Source of the DNA: DASSBQ01 sp040981125
GTDB lineage: Bacteria; Nitrospirota; Nitrospiria; Nitrospirales; Nitrospiraceae
Assembly (NCBI GenBank): GCA_040981125.1
Contig: JANRMQ010000012.1
Coordinates: 1 to 64,000, forward strand
Reading direction: 5' to 3'
DNA: 64,000 nucleotides
In this document: positions 41,699 through 51,150 of the stretch, in pieces
Layout: each line of letters opens with the position of its first letter
Numbering within the stretch: the stretch's first letter is position 1
Translations under genes and position numbers: made by a program
Notes under the pieces: model-generated
Seen by the model: only the letters and a program-made list of their open reading frames with translations
Database searches by the model: none
What the model was told of the DNA's origin: nothing

Positions 41699-42919
41699 GT
41701 GCCGGTATTCGACCTTGATGTTGATGCGATCAGCTTTCCACTCCTGGGTAACAGCCTGATCATCGGCGTCTTCAGCCTGCTGCATATCGCGTTTGCCGCG
41801 CTGGCCGTCGGCTTCATGATATTGGCGCCGCTGTTGGAAACGGCTGACCGGCTGAACCCGTTCTATGAGCAGATCTCCCGGAGTCTGACCCGGTTCACCG
41901 TGATCACCTACAGCGTCAGCACGGTCTTGGCGGTGTTCATGGTGGAGTTATCCATCGGGCTGTTTCCCGTCACGACCATGTGGATATGGAATCAATTCCG
42001 ATGGCCGATCCTCGTCGCCATCGCCGCCTTTCTCATGCAATTGGCAGCGCTCTACCCGTACTACCACTATTGGGACGCCCTCCGGCAACACAACCGCCGG
42101 ACCCATATCCTGCTCGGATTCTCCGCGGCTCTGTTCATCCTGATTTGGGTGGCCGTCCTGGACGGCATGGGATCGACCATGTTGACGCCCGATACCGACG
42201 GGCCGATATGGGGCAGGTTGCTGAATCCGACATGGATTCCGCTCATCATCCACCGATTCTTTGGCAATCTCGTGCTCGCCGGGTTTGTCATGGCTGCGTA
42301 TGCGGGATGGCGGCTCAGCAAGTCCGGCGGCGCCGGAGACGACCTGTACTACCTGCATTTTCTAAGAATCGGCACGCTCATCGGCGTGGTCGCGCTGATC
42401 CTTCAGCCGATGACCGGTTTTCTCTACGCCGTTCAGATCGAACAGACCGCGCCTCGAGCCTACGCTCAGCTCACGGACGGCCCATATCAGCCGCTGCTGT
42501 ATCTCCAATTCGGGCTGGTCGGAGGATTGTTCGTGGGCGGATTCATTCTGTTGCGCTCCATGCTGGATACCCCGCCGGCGCCCACGCGAGGGTTCCTGAC
42601 CGCGTTGATCCTGAGCGCCCTTGTCACCATATTCTTCGCCAGCGATCCGCCGGTGCGCCGGCCCGTGACCCTCCTGCTGGCCGGATTAATGGTCTGGTCG
42701 CTGTACCAATGGCGCGCCGCCGTTTCACGGATTCCGACGGAAGTGAACCGGCCCATGGTATGCCGCATGGCCCTCAGCATGGCGGCGGCCGCGCTCCTGA
42801 TGTATTGGACGATGGGCACGATTCGAGAAACGGCTCGAAGGCCGGACACCGTGCGCGGGGTGATCTCGCTCCAGGACGAAGCACGGACGCCGGCCGCCGA
42901 CCGTCTGTCCCAAAAGTGA
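41699..42919 (+). CDS. Cytochrome bd-like oxidase subunit (first copy)
   Basis: 406 residues from GTG 41699 with GGAGG upstream. About nine transmembrane helices with CydA-like features: His29 in SLLHIAFAALAVGF (position of the CydA N-terminal heme ligand) and His185 in IIHRFFGNLVLAGF (position of the low-spin ligand). It is ~100 residues shorter than CydA, and I see no Q-loop. The Glu found in the GLMAFFLEATF motif is absent here (LVAIAAFLMQLAAL), although Glu83 remains. It resembles the bd-like oxidases reported in Nitrospira. Pairs with the next gene, ten bases on. Confidence 0.8.
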   Translation: MPVFDLDVDAISFPLLGNSLIIGVFSLLHIAFAALAVGFMILAPLLETADRLNPFYEQISRSLTRFTVITYSVSTVLAVFMVELSIGLFPVTTMWIWNQFRWPILVAIAAFLMQLAALYPYYHYWDALRQHNRRTHILLGFSAALFILIWVAVLDGMGSTMLTPDTDGPIWGRLLNPTWIPLIIHRFFGNLVLAGFVMAAYAGWRLSKSGGAGDDLYYLHFLRIGTLIGVVALILQPMTGFLYAVQIEQTAPRAYAQLTDGPYQPLLYLQFGLVGGLFVGGFILLRSMLDTPPAPTRGFLTALILSALVTIFFASDPPVRRPVTLLLAGLMVWSLYQWRAAVSRIPTEVNRPMVCRMALSMAAAALLMYWTMGTIRETARRPDTVRGVISLQDEARTPAADRLSQK

Positions 42920-42929
42920 GGACTAGCCG

Positions 42930-44261
42930 ATGCTGCTGGAATCGCTTCAACTGCCGATGGTCTACGGCAAGGTCGCCATCGCGACGATCGCGTTGATCCA
43001 TACCTTGTTTGCGACGTTCATCGTGGGCTCGTCGCTGATCGGCGTGGCGACGGAAACCGTCGGATGGTGGGCGAACCGTCCGCGCTATGACCGCCTTGCG
43101 CGCATGATCGCATTTACGCTGATCTTGACCACGGCCACCGTGTCGTTTTTCGGCGTCACGCTCATCTTTGTCCTTAATATTTTTTGGCCTCACTTCTGGA
43201 GCACGGTGTTCCGCATCATGTTCTGGCCGCTGTTGCTCGAGGCCGCATTCTTTCTGGGCGAAGCCGTCTTCGCCTACGCATGGTTCTACTCATGGGACTG
43301 GGCCGCCGGCGCGCGGCGCAAGCGCCTGCACCTCTTGATGGGCTGGCTCGCGGCCGGATCGGCATTGGCCGCGATGATGGTCATCGACATGGTCGCCTCC
43401 TACATGCTGACGCCCCGCCCGCCGGACGTACTGTGGGAGCGGCTCTTCAATCCGACGATGATCCATCTGCACCTCCACCGGTGGTTCGGCAACCTCACCT
43501 GGACCGGATTCGGCCTCGCCGCACTGTGCGCCATCGCGTTCCTGCGCGCGGAGGGCGAAGACGACAAGCGGCACTACCGGTGGGCCGGAGGCTTTTGTTT
43601 CCGGATCGGCTTCGGCGCGCTCCTGATCATGCCGATCATCGGCTATGAATACCTCTTGCGGGTCCGCTACGAGCAGCCGCAAGCGTTCCATACTCTCATG
43701 CTCGGACCACGGTCGTGGTTGTTCGATCTCGTAGCCCTCCTCTATAGCCTCATGATCATTCTCGGATCCGTTTACATCGCGCGGGTTTTGAAAGACGTGC
43801 CTGCCGGAAGCTCATCCCGGATTTTTCTACCCGTCTCGATCATCGTGGTCATCGTCGCCGGGGCGATCTTCTCCATGCCGTACCACCTCCAACATATCCC
43901 GCTGATGTCCTGGTGGACCGAGGCGATGATCAATCCTTGGGGGAAGATGCAGCCGTTCAAGTATTTCGCCATCGCGTTTCTGATTTTGTTCGGCCTGGTC
44001 AATTGGATGTATCTCACCCGACATTTCTCGATTCTTTCGCCGAGCCATACGGAGGGCCCCCGTACGGGGCAGCGCTCCGCGCCGGTGCTCCTCATCGGCC
44101 TCTCGCTCTGCGCGGTCTTATCGATGCTGACGATGGGATGGGTCAGGGAGACGGCCCGCGCCTGGAACGGCTACCTGATCTATGGAGTCATGAGCTTCGA
44201 CGACGAGGCGTCTCACTATCTCCCTCCCCCGGACCGAAGCGCCGGCGCTGCCGATGAGTAA
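42930..44261 (+). CDS. Cytochrome bd-like oxidase subunit (second copy)
   Basis: 443 residues. Paralogous to the preceding gene. It keeps more of the CydA active-site pattern: His24 (ALIHTLFATFIVG), Glu104 and Glu111 in PLLLEAAFFLGEAVF (CydA FFLEATF motif) and a His cluster at 179, 181 and 183 (IHLHLHRWFGN). No CydA-type Q-loop is recognised. With the first copy it may form a CydAB-like heterodimer in which this subunit carries the oxygen-reducing hemes. Placement behind ActA-E suggests electrons come from cytochrome c rather than directly from quinol; that is inference. Confidence 0.82.
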   Translation: MLLESLQLPMVYGKVAIATIALIHTLFATFIVGSSLIGVATETVGWWANRPRYDRLARMIAFTLILTTATVSFFGVTLIFVLNIFWPHFWSTVFRIMFWPLLLEAAFFLGEAVFAYAWFYSWDWAAGARRKRLHLLMGWLAAGSALAAMMVIDMVASYMLTPRPPDVLWERLFNPTMIHLHLHRWFGNLTWTGFGLAALCAIAFLRAEGEDDKRHYRWAGGFCFRIGFGALLIMPIIGYEYLLRVRYEQPQAFHTLMLGPRSWLFDLVALLYSLMIILGSVYIARVLKDVPAGSSSRIFLPVSIIVVIVAGAIFSMPYHLQHIPLMSWWTEAMINPWGKMQPFKYFAIAFLILFGLVNWMYLTRHFSILSPSHTEGPRTGQRSAPVLLIGLSLCAVLSMLTMGWVRETARAWNGYLIYGVMSFDDEASHYLPPPDRSAGAADE

Positions 44262-44347
44262 TGTTTCAGGGCGGAGACCCATGACTCCAAGCCTATGAAC
44301 CTAATCCGCCATGGCACACCTTCTTCATACCGCCGGAGGGTGCGACC

Positions 44348-45721
44348 TTGCTCCGTGACGTGAACGGGGACGACCTTGGTGCGGCCGTGGGTCGCACCTG
44401 GCGCAAGCTCAGCGCCGGCTTTTGGTTCCTTCCCACGCTCCTCACCGTAACGGCGCTCGTGATCGCCCCGGTTCTCGTTCAATTTGACGAGCGGCTCCAA
44501 GCGGCCGGCCGATCAATAGCATGGCTCGAGTGGATCTACGGCGGCGGGCTGCAAGGAGCGCGGCGGCTCTTGTCCGCAATTGCGGCGGCGATGATGGCGA
44601 TTTCCACCGTCATGTTTTCCAGCCAAACGACCGCGCTGACATTTATCGGGCAGGAATACGGTTCCCGGCTGCTGAGGAATTTCTTGGCCGATACGCGGAA
44701 TCAACTCGCCTTCGGCACGTACATCTCGACCTTCATCTACGCCCTCATGGTCTTGCGAACGATTCATAAAGATCCGGATGATGCCCCGGTGCCGCATCTG
44801 GCGGTGTCATTCGGGATCATCCTCGCCATGGCCGGCTTGGGCGTCTTGATTTACTCGATGTATCACATCTCTCGATTTCTTCAGGCTTCCACAATTATCG
44901 GCTATGCGGCGAAGGATCTCGACAACGCGATCGTCCGGCTGACGCGCGAGAAAACTGCCCGGCGACCCGGCGAGGCTTTCGCCGGCGACGATGCCCGAGC
45001 TTCGTCCGCCTTCGATTTCATCGGCGTCCCAATCGTGGCGGAATCGACCGGATACCTTCAGCGCGTCAAAGCGTCTCGTCTGGTCCGGCTCTGCCGGAAC
45101 GCCGGATGCCGCATCCGGATCGACCGGAAGATCGGCGACTTCATCATCGCCGGCACAGCAGTCGGCGCCATCGCGGAACGGGCTCCTATCGACGCTGACC
45201 TGCTCACGCAAATCAGGCGAACGATTGTCCTGGGCCCTCAGCCGAATATCGATGAAGACCTGAGGCACGCCGCGAATCAGCTTGTTCAGATTGCGCTCCG
45301 CGCCGCCTCCACGGATCGAAACGATTCGTTGACGGCGGGCATGTGCATCGATCACATGGGAGCGGCCCTGTGCTTGATGGCGCGGCGCATGCCGCCTGAG
45401 TCGATCATGTGCGACTCGGACGGAGCCCCCCGCCTCAAACTCGAATCAGTGCATTTTTCCGATGTGCTGGACGTCTGCAGCCGTCCATTACGGGAGTACC
45501 GGGAGGCGACCCCATCGCTGGTGGCGCACATGCTCACCATGCTTCGGGCCGTGGCGGACTGCGCAGAGCGTGCGGAAGACCGCCGAGCACTCAGGCGGGA
45601 AGCCATGCTCGTCGCGGAACCCGGAAGTGAACAGCGAGGCGCCGGCCCTGCCGGCCGGGAACGGATTGCGCGAACTTACGAGGACCTGTGCCGCGCGCTG
45701 GATACTTTTCCTCACGATTGA
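44348..45721 (+). CDS. DUF2254 predicted membrane protein
   Basis: 457 residues from TTG 44348, eight bases after GGAGG. Four N-terminal transmembrane helices (FWFLPTLLTVTALVIAPVLV; ALMVLRTIH; VSFGIILAMAGLGVLIYSMY) and a large soluble C-terminal half (AAKDLDNAIVRLTREKTARR) match DUF2254. Function is unknown. It lies 86 bases after the oxidase genes on the same strand, so cotranscription is possible but there is no functional link. Confidence 0.8.
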   Translation: MLRDVNGDDLGAAVGRTWRKLSAGFWFLPTLLTVTALVIAPVLVQFDERLQAAGRSIAWLEWIYGGGLQGARRLLSAIAAAMMAISTVMFSSQTTALTFIGQEYGSRLLRNFLADTRNQLAFGTYISTFIYALMVLRTIHKDPDDAPVPHLAVSFGIILAMAGLGVLIYSMYHISRFLQASTIIGYAAKDLDNAIVRLTREKTARRPGEAFAGDDARASSAFDFIGVPIVAESTGYLQRVKASRLVRLCRNAGCRIRIDRKIGDFIIAGTAVGAIAERAPIDADLLTQIRRTIVLGPQPNIDEDLRHAANQLVQIALRAASTDRNDSLTAGMCIDHMGAALCLMARRMPPESIMCDSDGAPRLKLESVHFSDVLDVCSRPLREYREATPSLVAHMLTMLRAVADCAERAEDRRALRREAMLVAEPGSEQRGAGPAGRERIARTYEDLCRALDTFPHD

Positions 45722-45745
45722 GCGAGTGAGGCGCGGCTAAAACGG

Positions 45746-46525
45746 CTACTCCAACAACTCCGCCATATCGGACGTCACCACGTCGGCGCCGTTCTCCTTC
45801 AAATCGGCCGCATGCCCGGTCCGATCCACGCCGATGACCAGCCCGAATTTTCCATTGCGTCCCGCCCGCACGCCCGCGATCGCGTCTTCAACGACGGCGG
45901 CGCGCGCCGGCTCGACACCCAGGCGGCGGGCGCCTTCGAGGAAACCATCCGGCGCCGGTTTCCCGGCCAAATGAAGTCGTTGACTTTCGACGCCGTCGAC
46001 GCGCGCATCGAAACAATCCGTCAACCCCACCGCCTGCACGACCGCCGCCGTGGATTTGCTGGCGGACACCACCGCGGTCTTCAAGCCATGGGCGCGGACC
46101 GCCCGCAGGAACCGGACCGCGTCCTCATAGACCTCGACGCCATGCTCTTTCAGGTGAGCCTGGAAATAGGTGTCCTTCTTATTGCCCAAACCATGGACCG
46201 TTTCTTTCTCGGGGCCGTCTTGCGGCGACCCGAACGGCAGCGCGATGTCGCGGGAATCCAAAAAACTTTTGACCCCGTCGTAGCGAAGCTTGCCGTCCAC
46301 GTACCGTTGATAGTCCGCCTTGATATCAAAAGGCCGAAAGGACGTATGGTCGCGGGACGCTCTGACTTGCAGATAGTCGTCGAAGAGTCGTTTCCACGCA
46401 GCGGCATGGACTGCGGCGGTTTTCGTCAGCACGCCGTCGAGGTCGAACAACACCGCGTCAAACTGCGCCAGGTCTATGGACTGAGAGCCGGATCGGTCCG
46501 GCTCAGAGGGGCGTGAAGGGGACAT
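45746..46525 (-). CDS. Beta-phosphoglucomutase, HAD superfamily
   Basis: 259 residues from ATG 46525, preceded by AAGGAGG. HAD motif I FDAVLFDLDGVLTKTA, motif II VVSASKS, the lysine in HLAGKPAPDG and motif IV VVEDAIAGVRAG. The cap has the beta-PGM pattern (DIKADYQRYVDGKLRYDGVK). It converts beta-glucose 1-phosphate to glucose 6-phosphate. The GH65 phosphorylase gene that would supply its substrate starts 96 bases away on the opposite strand, so the two are divergent and share a control region. Confidence 0.9.
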   Translation of the reverse strand: MSPSRPSEPDRSGSQSIDLAQFDAVLFDLDGVLTKTAAVHAAAWKRLFDDYLQVRASRDHTSFRPFDIKADYQRYVDGKLRYDGVKSFLDSRDIALPFGSPQDGPEKETVHGLGNKKDTYFQAHLKEHGVEVYEDAVRFLRAVRAHGLKTAVVSASKSTAAVVQAVGLTDCFDARVDGVESQRLHLAGKPAPDGFLEGARRLGVEPARAAVVEDAIAGVRAGRNGKFGLVIGVDRTGHAADLKENGADVVTSDMAELLE

Positions 46526-46621
46526 TCGTTCCTCCTTTTGGAACCGCACATTCACGGTTGGAATGGAAGCGTCATCTCTGTATGCTACATTCCGGACGTC
46601 GGTCATGTGAAGGGTCCCTCT

Positions 46622-49018
46622 ATGTCGGGCAGTCGCGCCAAATCGCTCCTGCACCTCCCTACTCAGGATGGCGCAGCCGTGAAACCGGCCGCGCGGTTTT
46701 TTGCGATCGATCCTCCTCTCGTCATTGATCCCGGTTGGACTCTGATCGAGGAAGGATTCGAGCTGGCGCGGGAACACGAGATCGAGTCGATCTTCACGGT
46801 GGCGAACGGTTATGCCGGGACGCGGGGCTCGCTTGCCGAACGCAATGCTCTGTCCCGCCCGGCTACATTCCTGGCCGGCGTGTTTGAGGCCGGTGAAGAA
46901 TCACCGGCCGCGCTCGAACTCGTGCGACTGCCGGACTGGACTCACCTGCGTATTCTCATCGAAGGCGCCGCGCTGGCGCTCGACAACGGCACCATCCTCG
47001 AGCATCGGCGCATCTTCGATCTTCAGCATGGCGCGCTGTTCCGGGTCTGGCGGCATGAGGATCCGGCAGGCCGGGTGACCACCGTCACGTTTGCGCGCGC
47101 CGTTTCGCTGCATGATCGGCATCTCTTTTTTCAATCCGTCACGATCACCCCTGAAAACTATACCGGAAGCGTGTCGGTTGAATCGTCGCCGGACCCGCCG
47201 GGGACCAAGACGCAGTGGACGCCGCAGGCTGAGGGCGACACGGCCGTTCTGGTGGGGGCCACGACGAGAGGAGTCACCATCGCGATGGCCCATCGGGGTG
47301 ACATCGCGCGCGCAGAGGCCGGCGCGGCGGGTGAACAAACAAGCACCATCCAAGGCCAAGGCTTTCTCCGGCGATGGACATGGCCGGCCGGCCTGGGGGA
47401 GACGGTCCGATTCAATCGCTCGGTCGTCGTCTATTCGTCGCGCGAGACACCGGATCCGGCCTCTGCCGCCCGTCGGCATCTGAACAGGGTTTTCGATGCA
47501 GGGCCGGATGCGCATGTCCGTCAGCATGCGCAGGCCTGGGAAGATCGCTGGCGCGCCGCCGGCCTTCGGGTCGCGGGGGACGACCAAGCCCAGCGCGCGC
47601 TTCGCTTCGCCGTCTACCATCTCAATGGCGCGGTGAATCCGCATGATGAACGCACATCCATCGGCGCCCGTGCACTCACCGGCAAGGTCTACAAAGGCCA
47701 CGTGTTCTGGGATACGGAAATCTATCTCCTTCCTTTCTATATCTGCACGGACCCGCCTGCTGCGCGCACCCTGTTGATGTACCGCGTTCACACGCTCCCG
47801 GCCGCGCGTGAACGAGCGCGCAAGCTCGGGTATCAGGGAGCGCTCTACGCCTGGGAATCCGCCGACACCGGCGAAGACGTGACGCCCGCGTCCGTGGTCG
47901 CCCCGGACGGGCGAATCGTCCAGGTCCTCACCGGAATCCAGGAGCACCATATCAGCGCCGATATCGCCTACGCGGTGTGGCAATATTGGCGGGCGACGGG
48001 CGATGAGTCGTTTTTTCTTTCGGCGGGCATCGATATCCTCGTGGAGACGGCCAGATTCTGGGCCACCCGCGGCAGATTGGAAACGGATGGGCGGTATCAC
48101 ATCCGAACGGTCATCGGCCCGGATGAATATCATGAGACGGTCGATGACAATGCCTTCACGAACGTGATGGCGCAATGGAATCTGGAACGGGCGGCCGACG
48201 CAACCGAATGGGTTCACGCCAATCGGCCCGACTCGTGGCAGGACGTCGCCGAGCGACTCCGGATCGCGCCCGACGAGCCGGCCGCGTGGCGCCGGCTCGC
48301 GGGCGTGATGGTCACCGGGTTCGACCCGCGCACGAACCTCTTCGAACAATTTGCCGGTTATTTTGGCCTGGAGGATCTGGATCTCGACGCGTATCGCGCC
48401 CGGACCGTCCCGATCGACGTCATTCTCGGGCGGGATCGAACCCAGAAATCCAAGGTCGTCAAACAGGCGGATGTGATCGCGTTGAGCGCGCTGCTCTGGG
48501 ACCTGTTCCCCCGTACGGTCCATGACGCGAACTTCCGTTATTACGAGCCCCGCACCGCGCACGGCAGCTCGCTGAGCCCCGCGTTTCATGCGCTGGTCGC
48601 CGCCCGGCTGGGCGACCGCGACACCGCCCTGCGTTACTTTCACGAAGCGGCCTCGATCGATCTCTCCACTCACACGGGCAGTGCAGCCGGAGGCGTGCAC
48701 ATCGCTGCGTTGGGCGGACTCTGGCAGGCGGCGGTCTTCGGAATGGGAGGCGTGAGGCTCCGCGAGGATGGAATCGTGCTGGATCCGCATCTTCCGCAGT
48801 CATGGACGGAATTCTCTTTTTCGCTGCAATGGAGAGGGCGCACGATCGCCGTGGACTTGACCCATGAACCGGCGCAGGTGGCCGTCACGCTCCGAGCAGG
48901 GGACCCCATGACGATTGCGCTCGACGGCGGCAAGCCGGCGGAACTCGACGCGCGACATTCGTACGTCGCTCATCGCGACGGGGCCGGTTGGAGCGATTGG
49001 CAAACGAAGAGGCGCTGA
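46622..49018 (+). CDS. Glycoside hydrolase family 65 phosphorylase (trehalose/maltose/kojibiose type)
   Basis: 798 residues from ATG 46622 (GAAGGG upstream); an earlier ATG at 46538 would run back toward the mutase start. The N-terminal super-beta-sandwich (SIFTVANGYAGTRGSLAER) precedes an (alpha/alpha)6 barrel with KVYKGHVFWDTEIYLLPFY, the general-acid Glu in TVIGPDEYHETVDDN and the phosphate-site region HGSSLSPAFHA. GH65 enzymes split alpha-glucosidic disaccharides with phosphate to glucose and beta-glucose 1-phosphate. The substrate among trehalose, maltose and kojibiose is not resolved here. Confidence 0.9.
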   Translation: MSGSRAKSLLHLPTQDGAAVKPAARFFAIDPPLVIDPGWTLIEEGFELAREHEIESIFTVANGYAGTRGSLAERNALSRPATFLAGVFEAGEESPAALELVRLPDWTHLRILIEGAALALDNGTILEHRRIFDLQHGALFRVWRHEDPAGRVTTVTFARAVSLHDRHLFFQSVTITPENYTGSVSVESSPDPPGTKTQWTPQAEGDTAVLVGATTRGVTIAMAHRGDIARAEAGAAGEQTSTIQGQGFLRRWTWPAGLGETVRFNRSVVVYSSRETPDPASAARRHLNRVFDAGPDAHVRQHAQAWEDRWRAAGLRVAGDDQAQRALRFAVYHLNGAVNPHDERTSIGARALTGKVYKGHVFWDTEIYLLPFYICTDPPAARTLLMYRVHTLPAARERARKLGYQGALYAWESADTGEDVTPASVVAPDGRIVQVLTGIQEHHISADIAYAVWQYWRATGDESFFLSAGIDILVETARFWATRGRLETDGRYHIRTVIGPDEYHETVDDNAFTNVMAQWNLERAADATEWVHANRPDSWQDVAERLRIAPDEPAAWRRLAGVMVTGFDPRTNLFEQFAGYFGLEDLDLDAYRARTVPIDVILGRDRTQKSKVVKQADVIALSALLWDLFPRTVHDANFRYYEPRTAHGSSLSPAFHALVAARLGDRDTALRYFHEAASIDLSTHTGSAAGGVHIAALGGLWQAAVFGMGGVRLREDGIVLDPHLPQSWTEFSFSLQWRGRTIAVDLTHEPAQVAVTLRAGDPMTIALDGGKPAELDARHSYVAHRDGAGWSDWQTKRR

Positions 49019-49043
49019 CCCCGAATGTTTGGACAGGTGATTC

Positions 49044-49934
49044 GTGGTGAATGGAATCAATCGCGACTCTCCAGTCACCGGCCGGCACCCGCAGGGAGGC
49101 GTTATCCTGGTGCCGCTCGACGGATCGGAGCAGGCAGCCGGCGCGCTGCCGGTCGCGCAAGGGTTGGCCGCATTGACGGGTGCGACGGTTCATATCGTTC
49201 ACGTGTCGCCCCAAGCCGTTCCCATCCAAGAGATCCGGGAAAAGCTGCATTTGGCCACGTCTAATCTGGCAGGAGCCGTGCTCGATCAACGAACCGGCGC
49301 CGCCGCGCCGGCCATTACCGGGGAAGCACAACGGTGGCATAGCAATCTCATCGTCATGTGCTCACATGGCAAGACGGATGTCCGGCAAGGAGCGTTCAGC
49401 GATATCGCCGAGCAGATCCTACTGCATACACCCTGCCCCATTGTGTTCGTACCGCGCGGCCGCGGCCAACGCCCCTGGTCGCTCCGGAAGTTATTGGCGC
49501 CGCATGACGGCACACCCACCAGCGCCATCCCGATCGGTCCGGTCAGTGATTTATGCCATCACACCAGGGCGGAGATGACGATTCTCCATATCTCGACGGC
49601 CGCCGCCGGGCCGGCCGAGGACCGCGGCGGCCTGACCGCGCCGCGCTACATGGACCAGCCGCAACACGAATGGCCCGCGTGGGGTGTTGAGTTTCTCGAT
49701 CGCGTCCGGGCCATGGCCAAGCCGCCATGCGATCTCAAACTGAGGACCGTGCTTTGTACCGAGGAGGTCGGACAGGCGATCGTGCGCTTCGCGGCGGAGC
49801 AGGACATTGATCTCATCGTCATGGCATGGCGGCGGCATCTCGAACCACACCGCGCCCTTACCATACGAACGGTCGTGGAGCAGGCGCCCTGCCCGGTCGC
49901 GATCCATCCGGTCACAGGAGAGGAAGACCGGTAA
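49044..49934 (+). CDS. Tandem universal stress protein (UspA) domains
   Basis: 296 residues from GTG 49044. Two Usp folds: the first (GGVILVPLDGSEQAAGALPV to PIVFVPRGRG, with SNLIVMCSHGKTDVRQGAFS) and the second (LRKLLAPHDGTPTSAIPIG to CPVAIHPV). The G-x2-G-x9-G nucleotide motif is incomplete in both, so ATP binding is doubtful. Starts 26 bases after the GH65 gene, so probably in the same transcript. Confidence 0.85.
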   Translation: MVNGINRDSPVTGRHPQGGVILVPLDGSEQAAGALPVAQGLAALTGATVHIVHVSPQAVPIQEIREKLHLATSNLAGAVLDQRTGAAAPAITGEAQRWHSNLIVMCSHGKTDVRQGAFSDIAEQILLHTPCPIVFVPRGRGQRPWSLRKLLAPHDGTPTSAIPIGPVSDLCHHTRAEMTILHISTAAAGPAEDRGGLTAPRYMDQPQHEWPAWGVEFLDRVRAMAKPPCDLKLRTVLCTEEVGQAIVRFAAEQDIDLIVMAWRRHLEPHRALTIRTVVEQAPCPVAIHPVTGEEDR

Positions 49935-50123
49935 GCGTGTTCCGATTCGAACTCTCGATCAGACGCGCCGGTCGCCATAACTCCGCCACTGGAGCGGCTT
50001 TTAAATTAAACCGGATGCCCCTCATTGATGTCATAGGAGGAAAACTGTATAACCACATAGGGGGCCGGAAAAACATCCCCTCTTCATGGCGGGGAGCATG
50101 TTCATTGATCACCAGGGAGGAAA

Positions 50124-51053
50124 ATGCCGATGCGTGCAAGAATGCTCAGTTCTATTGCAGTGAGCCTGTTTCTATTCTCCACGTCCGCATATGCCGACGC
50201 AGGCGGAGCGCCGCACTCTCATCACGGCACCCATATGAAGGTCAGCGGAGTCGTCTCCAAGATTCAATCGGACATGATCACGGTTAAGACGCCGTGGGGG
50301 CAGATGCGGATCTCCTCCGCCACCGCGCCGAAGAATCTGGAGGTCGGTGAGGAAGTGGAGATGCAGGTCAATGAAAATAACGTGGTAATCGACGTCCATC
50401 GGAAAGGAGATGCCGATCACGTCCATCACTTTGTCTCCGGCAAGCTCGCGTATGTCTCCAAGGATAGAAAAGAAATCAAGCTCTGGACCCCGGAAGGCGA
50501 TAAAACGTTTGACGTGCAAACCGGCCGATCACAACTCTCCGGCGTCGAGGAAGGCACGCAGATCACGATCGAACTGAACGAACAAGGGAAAGTCATCGAC
50601 ATTCATCGCAGCGTGGCGGTGGAACTGGAATTTGACGAGCATCCTCATACAAAGTCCGGCTATCACCTGACCTTGCATGGAGTCGTGACGAAAATTCAGT
50701 CGGGACTCGCGTATGTGAAGACGCCGGTGGGTCAATACACCATTCCGATGAAGCAGGCGCCGGCCGATGCCGCCGTCGGCGACGAGGTCACCCTCTGGCT
50801 CAACGAGGAAAACTTGGTGATCGATCACCATGGCAAGCACAAAAACCAGATGGGAGCGCATCGTCTAATTACCGGCAAGTTGATCTACACCGGCTTGACC
50901 AAGAACCAGATCAAGCTCTGGACGCCGGAAGGCGAAAAGGTGTTCCCGCTGGAGCGGATGGAGGTGAAGACGAAGCCGATTCCGGAAGGAACCCTGATCA
51001 CCGTCGAATTGGACGAGAAGGGAACCGTCATCGACCTCAAGAAGGCGGAGTAA
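50124..51053 (+). CDS. Internally duplicated periplasmic protein
   Basis: 309 residues; GGGAGGAAA precedes, and ATG 50130 is an equally good start. A signal peptide (MLSSIAVSLFLFSTSAYA) is followed by a His-rich stretch (PHSHHGTHMK). Two ~125-residue halves are alike: VSGVVSKIQSDMITVKTPWG against LHGVVTKIQSGLAYVKTPVG, and IKLWTPEGDKTFDVQTG against IKLWTPEGEKVFPLERM. Each has a VVIDVHRKG or LVIDHHGKH strand. The fold looks all-beta, OB- or barrel-like. I do not recognise the family. The His richness may mean metal binding. Confidence 0.8.
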   Translation: MPMRARMLSSIAVSLFLFSTSAYADAGGAPHSHHGTHMKVSGVVSKIQSDMITVKTPWGQMRISSATAPKNLEVGEEVEMQVNENNVVIDVHRKGDADHVHHFVSGKLAYVSKDRKEIKLWTPEGDKTFDVQTGRSQLSGVEEGTQITIELNEQGKVIDIHRSVAVELEFDEHPHTKSGYHLTLHGVVTKIQSGLAYVKTPVGQYTIPMKQAPADAAVGDEVTLWLNEENLVIDHHGKHKNQMGAHRLITGKLIYTGLTKNQIKLWTPEGEKVFPLERMEVKTKPIPEGTLITVELDEKGTVIDLKKAE

Positions 51054-51150
51054 CGCAACCCTTCGCAAGACGGAATCCAGGCGGCGGGCGCGCCCAGGTT
51101 TGGCGCACCCGCCCCTTCGGCGGCTATGCGCGATGACAGGAGGACTGCCC

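Noticed and set aside
46901..48790. 629-codon minus-strand frame
   Set aside because: It is fully antisense to the GH65 gene, whose catalytic motifs are intact.
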